Assembly: GCA_003483565.1 (NCBI GenBank)
Contig: DMYZ01000224.1
Location: 1 to 21,409 of the forward strand
Direction: 5' to 3'
From: Prevotella sp.
Lineage (GTDB): Bacteria; Bacteroidota; Bacteroidia; Bacteroidales; Bacteroidaceae
Length of the DNA stretch: 21,409 bases
Shown in pieces: positions 15,376 through 21,409 of this stretch (position 1 is its first letter; every line of letters starts with the position of its first letter). The notes below the pieces were generated by a model. The model saw only the letters and a list, made by a program, of their open reading frames with translations, searched no databases and was not told the DNA's origin. Position numbers and translations under genes: made by a program.

Positions 15376-15428
15376 TTACAGGCTGTAAGAGAAAAGAAGA
15401 ATTTCACTTACAGTCTGTAAGTTTTTTA
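15376..15428 (+). terminator. Hairpin terminator after rseP, built from two self-palindromic arms
   Basis: The arm TTACAGGCTGTAAG (15376-15389) pairs over 14 positions with CTTACAGTCTGTAA (15407-15420), with one G-U wobble, a 17-base loop, and the T-run GTTTTTTAT directly after it. This has the form of a Rho-independent terminator for the tsaB-rseP operon. Each arm is also a palindrome on its own (TTACAG-G-CTGTAA and TTACAG-T-CTGTAA, centres 32 bases apart), so a role as a paired protein-binding site is an alternative. Confidence 0.72.
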
Positions 15429-15507
15429 TAAGCATTCTTATGAATTACTTTTAATCTAACACAACAAGACCCTTTAAATAAAAAAAATAATATTTTTTTC
15501 TAATATT

Positions 15508-15541
15508 TTTGTAATGATTTGAAACTATTTTTGTATTTTTG
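15508..15541 (+). promoter_or_regulatory. Predicted Bacteroidota promoter for gltB-gltD
   Basis: A TTTG at 15508-15511 (-33) and TATTTTTG at 15534-15541 (-7) are separated by 22 bases, near the usual 19-21. The -7 box is followed by CA, as in the other predicted promoters of this window. Transcription would begin near 15548, about 25 bases before the gltB ATG at 15573. This argues against the TTG at 15519 as a start. Confidence 0.62.
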
Positions 15542-15572
15542 CACACAGACTGATAGGGAAATTACAAAAATT

Positions 15573-18500
15573 ATGAATCAAATGCAACAAAACATGGGAA
15601 ATGGATTGTATAATACCAGCAATGAACACGATGCGTGCGGAGTCGGCATGGTAGTCAATATCCACGGCAACAAAAGCCACGATCTTATCGACAATGCATT
15701 AAAAGTACTTGAAAACCTCCGCCATAGAGGTGCTGAAGGCGCTGATGGCAAAACCGGTGATGGTGCTGGAATCCTTCTGCAAATTCCTCACGAATTTATT
15801 CTTCTTCAAGGTATTCCTGTCCCAGAAAAGGGAAAGTATGGCACAGGTTTAATCTTTTTACCTAAGAATGAAAAAAAACAGCAAAACATTCTCTCCATTA
15901 TGATTGAAGAGATTGAACGTGAAGGATTTTCATTAATGCATCTTCGCAACGTACCAACAAATCCAGCTTGCTTGGGTGAAGCCGCAAAATCATCAGAACC
16001 TGACATTAAACAAGTTTTTATTACAGGAGTAACCGATAATGAAGTTGTCAATTTTGAACGTTCTTTATATATCATTCGAAAAAAGATAGAAAAGCGAGTA
16101 GATGATAAAGATTTTTATATTTGCTCTCTCTCAAGCAAGACAATTGTTTATAAGGGGATGCTCTCTAGCCTTCAGCTCCGTCAATATTATCCAGACCTGA
16201 CTAACAATTACTTCACCAGTGGATTAGCTTTGGTACACAGTAGGTTTAGCACCAACACCTTTCCCACATGGAGTTTAGCACAACCTTTTCGTTTAGTTGC
16301 TCACAATGGTGAAATTAACACTATACGTGGTAACCGCAGTTGGATGAAAGCTCGTGAAAGCGTTCTTTCGTCTGAAGCATTAGGAGACATCAAAGAAATC
16401 TCTCCTATCATACAACCAGGAATGAGCGACTCTGCCAGTTTCGATAATGCTTTCGAATTTCTTATAATGAGTGGTCTCACCTTACCACATGCAATGTCTG
16501 TTATGGTTCCAGAAAGTTTCAATGACAAGAATCCTATCTCTGAAAATCTGAAAGCATTTTATGAATATTATTCTATTCTGATGGAACCTTGGGATGGACC
16601 AGCTGCACTAATGTTCAGTGACGGGAGATATGCAGGAGGAATGCTCGACCGAAATGGTCTTCGTCCAGCCCGGTATACAATCACCAAGAATGATACTATG
16701 GTTGTAGCCAGTGAAGTTGGTGTTATGGATTTTGATCCTAGTGAAATCGCAGAAAAAGGACGTCTGCAACCTGGTAAAATTCTATTAATAGATACAGAAG
16801 AAGGAAAAATCTATTATGATGGCGAAATTAAGGAACGGCTCGCCAAAGAACATCCGTATCACCAATGGCTGAATACTAACCGTATTCAGTTGGAAAATAT
16901 TCGCTCTGGCAGAAAAGTTTCCAACAGTATTGAAAATCTTACCCGCAAAGAAATTGAATTTGGATTCGGAGAAGAAGATATTCAGGATACTATCATTCCT
17001 ATGGCTATTAAAGGTCAGGAACCAACAGCATCCATGGGCAATGACACCCCTTTGGCTGTACTCTCTAACAAACCTCAGATATTCTTCAATTACTTCCGCC
17101 AGCAATTTGCCCAAGTAACGAACCCTGCTATAGACTCTATTCGAGAAAGCTCTGTAATGAGCCTTACAGAATACATTGGGCGTGTCGGCTCCGGCATTTT
17201 GAATCCTGATGAATCAAATTGTAAAATGGTTCGTTTGCAACATCCTATTTTGACAAATTCGCAACTTGATATACTCTGTAATATTCGCTATAAAGGGTTC
17301 AACACTATTAAATTACCTATAGTATTCGAACGCAGTAAAGGAGATAAAGGGCTCCGTGAAGCTTTGGATAACCTTTGTCACCAAGCAGAAAAGAGTGTAG
17401 ATGATGGTTACAATTACATTATTCTTAGTGACCGTGACGTAGATGAAGAACATGTTGCAATTCCTTCCCTATTAGCAACTAGTGCCGTACATCACTATCT
17501 TATCAATGTAGGCAAACGAGTACAGACTGCACTAATTGTAGAAAGTGGTGAAATTCGTGAAGTAATGCATGCTGCTTTATTACTAGGCTATGGTGTATCA
17601 GCTCTCTGCCCTTATATGACTTATGCTATTCTTGACGATCTTGTTAAAAAAGGGAAAATTCAGGAAAACTATGCTACAGCCGAAGCCAACTATATCAAAG
17701 CTATAAAGAAGGGGCTACTAAAGATTATGGCAAAAATGGGAATAAGTACCATTCGCAGCTACCGTGGAGCTCAGATTTTCGAAAGTATTGGACTATCTGA
17801 GAATCTTTTACAAACCTATTTTGGAACAGAATATTCCACTATCGGTGGTATTGGTTTAAAAACAATTGCGAAAGATGCTATCACATTCCATGACAAAGCT
17901 TTTGATAAAAAAACAAATATAGAATTTCTACCAAATCTTGGGCAATTTCATTATCGCAAAGACGGTATTAAACATGCCTGGAATCCTGAAACGATCGCTA
18001 CCCTACAACTAGCCACACGAACAGGCAATTATGATCTTTTTAAAAAATACACAAAATTAGCTGATGAAAAAGACCAGCCAATCTTCATTCGTGATTTCTT
18101 CGACATCAAGCGCAACCCTATTCCTATAGATAAGGTAGAACCTGTAGAATCTATTGTTAAGCATTTTGTTACAGGTGCCATGAGCTTCGGTGCCCTTTCT
18201 AAAGAAGCACATGAAGCATTAGCTCTTGCCATGAATAAATTAGGAGCTCGATCTAATACGGGAGAAGGTGGTGAAGATAGTACTCGTTTTAAAGAATCCT
18301 ACGAAGGTATAAGCCTTAATAGCAAGACAAAGCAAGTTGCATCCGGCCGTTTCGGAGTAACTACAGAATACCTTGTCAATGCTGAAGAAATTCAGATTAA
18401 AGTAGCACAAGGTGCTAAACCTGGAGAAGGAGGACAACTGCCAGGTTTCAAAGTTAATGAAATCATTGCTAAGACTCGTCATTCCATACCTGGCATCAGC

Positions 18501-20063
18501 CTGATATCACCACCTCCACATCATGACATCTACTCTATTGAAGATCTGAAACAGCTTATTTTCGATTTAAAGAATGTAAACCCTAAAGCCGCTATCAGTG
18601 TAAAATTAGTTGCTGAAAGCGGGGTAGGAACTATTGCTGCCGGTGTTGTCAAAGCTAAGGCTGACCTTATCGTCATCTCTGGCGCAGAAGGGGGTACAGG
18701 TGCATCTCCAGCATCCAGCATGCGCTTTGCCGGTATTTCTCCTGAAATTGGTATTGCAGACGCTCAACAGACTCTAGTCAAGAATGGTCTTCGCTCTCTA
18801 GTCCGTCTTCAAGTTGACGGTCAATTAAAAACCGGTCGTGATGTTATCATGATGGCTTTACTTGGCGCAGAGGAATATGGATTTGGCACAGCACCATTAA
18901 TCACCTTGGGATGTGTTATGATGCGCAAATGTAGTCAAAACACATGTCCAATGGGTGTTGCCACTCAGGATGAAAAATTAAGAGCTCACTTCCGTGGTAA
19001 TTACAAATACGTGATCAACTTTTTCACATATCTTGCTCAAGAAGTTAGAGAATATCTCGCGGAAATGGGCTATACCAAATTAGACGATATCATTGGACAC
19101 ACCGAATTAATTCAAGCAAAAAAGACAGGTAACCCTAAATGGGATTCACTTGATTTCAGCCGTCTAATCTACCGTGAGCCAAGCAATGATACTCTTTATT
19201 GTTCTAAAATTCAAGATCATGAACTTAAAGATACTCTCGATCATCAGCTCATCTCCGGTGCCCAAAAAGCTCTTAAAGATAAAGAAGAAGTCAACCTAGA
19301 CTTTGCCATTCGCAATACGAACCGTGCGGTAGGTACAATGTTAAGCGGGATGATTGCTTCCAAATATGGTGAAAATGGATTACCTGAAGATACTATTAAC
19401 GTAAAATTCAAGGGATCTGCTGGCCAAAGTTTCGGCGCATTCTTAACAAAAGGTACCAACTTCAAACTTGAAGGCGAATGTAACGACTACTTCGCCAAAG
19501 GTCTAAGCGGGGGTAGAATATCCATACAGCCTCCTATCCGTTCAAATTTCAGTGCAGAGAATAATATCATTGCTGGTAACACGGGACTTTATGGGGCTAC
19601 AAGTGGCGAGCTATATATCAACGGCCAAGTTGGAGAACGTTTTGCTGTAAGAAATTCAGGAGCAATTGCTGTAGTAGAAGGTGCAGGTGATCATTGCTGT
19701 GAGTATATGACAGGAGGTCGGGTTGTTGTCCTCGGAGAAACAGGACGTAACTTTGCTGCCGGCATGAGTGGTGGTGTTGCCTATATATGGGATAAAAAGC
19801 ATAACTTCGACTACTTCTGTAATATGGATATGGTAGAAATAAACTTAGTAGAGGAAACAAGCTACCGCAAGGAATTACACGAACTTATTCGCCAACACTA
19901 TCTTTATACAGGATCCAAACTTGCAAGAACCATGCTAGATAACTGGAATCACTATATAGAAGAATTCATTCAGGTAGTGCCTATTGAATACAAGCGAGTT
20001 TTACAAGAAGAGCAGGTCAAAAAGCTACAGCAAAAGATTGCTGATATGCAGCGTGATTACTAA
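15573..20063 (+). CDS. gltB: Glutamate synthase (NADPH) large subunit GltB
   Basis: Large subunit of NADPH-GOGAT: takes ammonia from glutamine and passes it to 2-oxoglutarate to give two glutamates. The 1496-residue protein has the usual order of domains: a class-II glutaminase domain starting at Cys22 (NEHDACGVGM; residues 1-21 are probably removed so that Cys becomes the N-terminal nucleophile), the central domain, the FMN-binding barrel with GAEGGTGASPASSMRFAG, the 3Fe-4S cysteines Cys1114, Cys1120 and Cys1125 (CVMMRKCSQNTC), and the C-terminal GxGxG beta-helix (SAGQSFGAFLTKG onward). I chose the ATG at 15573: the open frame extends upstream to a TTG at 15519, but that part covers the predicted promoter. 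gltD follows after 27 bases. The gene seems complete and undamaged. Confidence 0.97.
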   Translation: MNQMQQNMGNGLYNTSNEHDACGVGMVVNIHGNKSHDLIDNALKVLENLRHRGAEGADGKTGDGAGILLQIPHEFILLQGIPVPEKGKYGTGLIFLPKNEKKQQNILSIMIEEIEREGFSLMHLRNVPTNPACLGEAAKSSEPDIKQVFITGVTDNEVVNFERSLYIIRKKIEKRVDDKDFYICSLSSKTIVYKGMLSSLQLRQYYPDLTNNYFTSGLALVHSRFSTNTFPTWSLAQPFRLVAHNGEINTIRGNRSWMKARESVLSSEALGDIKEISPIIQPGMSDSASFDNAFEFLIMSGLTLPHAMSVMVPESFNDKNPISENLKAFYEYYSILMEPWDGPAALMFSDGRYAGGMLDRNGLRPARYTITKNDTMVVASEVGVMDFDPSEIAEKGRLQPGKILLIDTEEGKIYYDGEIKERLAKEHPYHQWLNTNRIQLENIRSGRKVSNSIENLTRKEIEFGFGEEDIQDTIIPMAIKGQEPTASMGNDTPLAVLSNKPQIFFNYFRQQFAQVTNPAIDSIRESSVMSLTEYIGRVGSGILNPDESNCKMVRLQHPILTNSQLDILCNIRYKGFNTIKLPIVFERSKGDKGLREALDNLCHQAEKSVDDGYNYIILSDRDVDEEHVAIPSLLATSAVHHYLINVGKRVQTALIVESGEIREVMHAALLLGYGVSALCPYMTYAILDDLVKKGKIQENYATAEANYIKAIKKGLLKIMAKMGISTIRSYRGAQIFESIGLSENLLQTYFGTEYSTIGGIGLKTIAKDAITFHDKAFDKKTNIEFLPNLGQFHYRKDGIKHAWNPETIATLQLATRTGNYDLFKKYTKLADEKDQPIFIRDFFDIKRNPIPIDKVEPVESIVKHFVTGAMSFGALSKEAHEALALAMNKLGARSNTGEGGEDSTRFKESYEGISLNSKTKQVASGRFGVTTEYLVNAEEIQIKVAQGAKPGEGGQLPGFKVNEIIAKTRHSIPGISLISPPPHHDIYSIEDLKQLIFDLKNVNPKAAISVKLVAESGVGTIAAGVVKAKADLIVISGAEGGTGASPASSMRFAGISPEIGIADAQQTLVKNGLRSLVRLQVDGQLKTGRDVIMMALLGAEEYGFGTAPLITLGCVMMRKCSQNTCPMGVATQDEKLRAHFRGNYKYVINFFTYLAQEVREYLAEMGYTKLDDIIGHTELIQAKKTGNPKWDSLDFSRLIYREPSNDTLYCSKIQDHELKDTLDHQLISGAQKALKDKEEVNLDFAIRNTNRAVGTMLSGMIASKYGENGLPEDTINVKFKGSAGQSFGAFLTKGTNFKLEGECNDYFAKGLSGGRISIQPPIRSNFSAENNIIAGNTGLYGATSGELYINGQVGERFAVRNSGAIAVVEGAGDHCCEYMTGGRVVVLGETGRNFAAGMSGGVAYIWDKKHNFDYFCNMDMVEINLVEETSYRKELHELIRQHYLYTGSKLARTMLDNWNHYIEEFIQVVPIEYKRVLQEEQVKKLQQKIADMQRDY

Positions 20064-20090
20064 AGTATTACAATTGTTAGTTTTACAGAA

Positions 20091-21409
20091 ATGGGAAATC
20101 CAAAAGCATTTTTAGATATACACCGTAAAGAAGCCGGCTACAGACCGGTTCACGATAGAATCCACGATTTCGGTGAAGTGGAACAAACTTTAAATACCAA
20201 TGACCGTCGTCAGCAAGCCAGCCGATGCATGGATTGTGGTGTACCTTTCTGCCATTGGGCATGTCCTTTAGATAACAAACCACCAGAGTGGAATGATGCT
20301 ATTTACAAAGGAGACTGGAAATTAGCATTTGAGGAGCTAACTTCCACCAACGACTTTCCAGAATTTACAGGGCGAGTATGCCCTGCACTCTGCGAAAAAG
20401 CTTGTGTTCTCAACCTTATGGAACACGAACCAACAACAATCCGCGAAGATGAGTGCGCTATTATAGAACGCGCTTTCGAGGAAGATTATGTCCAGCCTAA
20501 CATCCCTAAACGCAACGGCTATACAATATGCATAGTAGGTGCCGGACCAGCGGGACTCTCTGCTGCTACTCAGCTTAATCAGAAGGGTTATAAAGTAACA
20601 GTTATTGATGCCCGTGAAAACGCAGGAGGATTACTTCGTTTCGGCATTCCAAATTTCAAGCTTAATAAGATCATTATAGACCGTCGGCTGAATTTATTAA
20701 AAGAAGAAGGTATTGAATTTCAGTTCAATACCAAACTTGTTGATTCGCCTAAAAAGAAAACTAACGGCAAAAGTGAAATTGCAACTAATATACAGCAAGA
20801 CAATACACTTGACAAAGACAAATCTGTTACAATTGACGAATTAAGTAAGAAATATAATGTTGTTGTTGTTTGCACAGGTACTCCTACTGCGCGTGATCTA
20901 AAGATTCCAGGGCGTGACTTGAATGGAGTATACTTTGCTTTAGAGATGTTGTCACAGCAAAATCGTATCCTTTATGGTATGGAATTTTCAAAAGACCAGC
21001 TCGTCAATGCCAAAGATAAAGACGTCCTAGTCATAGGCGGTGGTGATACTGGTTCCGACTGTATTGGTACTGCTCACCGTCAAGGGGCGAAGAGTGTAAC
21101 TCAAATTGAGATTATGCCGAAGCCACCTGTAGGTCCTGAAGATCCTAATAGCCCATGGCCAAATTGGCCCAGAACCCTAAAAACCACTTTTGCGCACGAA
21201 GAAGGATGCGAACGCAGATGGAACATCAATACACTAGAATTTCTTGGCAAAAATGGCAAACTAACAGGTGTCAAGGTGCAAGAAATCAAATGGAAACCTA
21301 ATCCTGAAGGTGGACGTCCTATCATGGAACCTGCGAAAGAACCTGAAATTATTAAAGCAGATATTGTTCTTTTAGCAATGGGATTTTTAAAACCACAACA
21401 ACCAGAGTT
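20091..21409 (+). CDS. gltD: Glutamate synthase (NADPH) small subunit GltD, partial (C-terminal end beyond window)
   Basis: Supplies electrons from NADPH through FAD and two 4Fe-4S clusters to GltB. The 439 complete codons present show the N-terminal ferredoxin-like part with Cys46, Cys49, Cys54, Cys58 and Cys97, Cys101, Cys105, the FAD loop VGAGPAG at residues 149-155, the ARENAGGLLRFGIP segment, and the NADPH loop VIGGGDTGSDC further on. The last residues (LLAMGFLKPQQPEV) match the region near the C-terminus, so only a few tens of residues are missing. Unusual: between KLVDSP and VTIDELSKKY, about residues 218-246, lies a hydrophilic Lys/Asn/Asp/Gln-rich insert of about 25-30 residues where most GltD proteins have a short turn. 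It starts 27 bases after gltB with no separate promoter-like box. Confidence 0.95.
   Translation, partial: MGNPKAFLDIHRKEAGYRPVHDRIHDFGEVEQTLNTNDRRQQASRCMDCGVPFCHWACPLDNKPPEWNDAIYKGDWKLAFEELTSTNDFPEFTGRVCPALCEKACVLNLMEHEPTTIREDECAIIERAFEEDYVQPNIPKRNGYTICIVGAGPAGLSAATQLNQKGYKVTVIDARENAGGLLRFGIPNFKLNKIIIDRRLNLLKEEGIEFQFNTKLVDSPKKKTNGKSEIATNIQQDNTLDKDKSVTIDELSKKYNVVVVCTGTPTARDLKIPGRDLNGVYFALEMLSQQNRILYGMEFSKDQLVNAKDKDVLVIGGGDTGSDCIGTAHRQGAKSVTQIEIMPKPPVGPEDPNSPWPNWPRTLKTTFAHEEGCERRWNINTLEFLGKNGKLTGVKVQEIKWKPNPEGGRPIMEPAKEPEIIKADIVLLAMGFLKPQQPE

Noticed and set aside
15519..15572. Upstream start (TTG at 15519) adding 18 residues to GltB
   Set aside because: The segment covers the predicted -7 promoter box, so it would not be transcribed. 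The ATG at 15573 leaves a normal 21-residue propeptide before the catalytic Cys.
15279..15572. A small gene in the rseP-gltB gap
   Set aside because: Only short, stop-rich, A/T-biased frames occur there. The region is explained by a terminator and a promoter.
1..21409. Defence system, prophage, transposon, CRISPR array or conjugative element
   Set aside because: No transposase, integrase, nuclease, toxin, repeat array or tRNA attachment site was recognised; all genes are housekeeping or envelope biosynthesis genes.

Overview
This 21.4 kb window is a gene-dense, AT-rich stretch of a Bacteroidota chromosome, most likely Bacteroidales and probably Prevotellaceae-like. The evidence is the DUF4290 gene between tsaB and murA, the order tsaB–DUF4290–murA–rimM–dxr–rseP with yicC–gmk–nadD divergent from it, purH directly before mreB, and four promoter-like boxes of the Bacteroidota type TAnnTTTGCA instead of sigma70 boxes. 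Almost everything is coding. I see no rRNA, tRNA, CRISPR array, insertion sequence or prophage gene.

Minus strand, read right to left from about 9.5 kb: yicC, gmk and nadD form a housekeeping operon. Six envelope genes follow with overlaps or gaps of a few bases: a phosphoethanolamine-transferase-like membrane sulfatase-fold enzyme, two acyltransferase-3 membrane proteins, a UbiA-type polyprenyl-phosphate phosphoribosyltransferase, a HAD-IB phosphatase and a GtrA-like membrane protein. The last three match the core of the mycobacterial decaprenyl-phosphoryl-ribose pathway, so the cluster may make and export a lipid-linked pentose and decorate a surface glycan with acyl and phosphoethanolamine groups. 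After a 241-base gap come a short purH (IMP cyclohydrolase half only) and the start of mreB, cut by the window edge.

Plus strand, from 9.59 kb: tsaB, DUF4290, murA, rimM, dxr and rseP are tightly packed, two junctions being ATGA overlaps. They link tRNA modification, peptidoglycan precursor synthesis, ribosome maturation, isoprenoid synthesis and intramembrane proteolysis. A 294-base gap with a strong hairpin terminator made of two palindromic arms, and a promoter, precedes gltB and gltD, the two subunits of NADPH glutamate synthase; gltD runs off the right edge.

Points most worth a second look: the pentose-lipid/envelope cluster attached to a housekeeping operon; a free-standing IMP cyclohydrolase where a bifunctional PurH is usual; Asp in place of the catalytic Cys in MurA, which predicts fosfomycin insensitivity; a hydrophilic insert in GltD; and the double palindrome before gltB. 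Several start codons are reassigned here because the longest open frame begins upstream of, or inside, the promoter.
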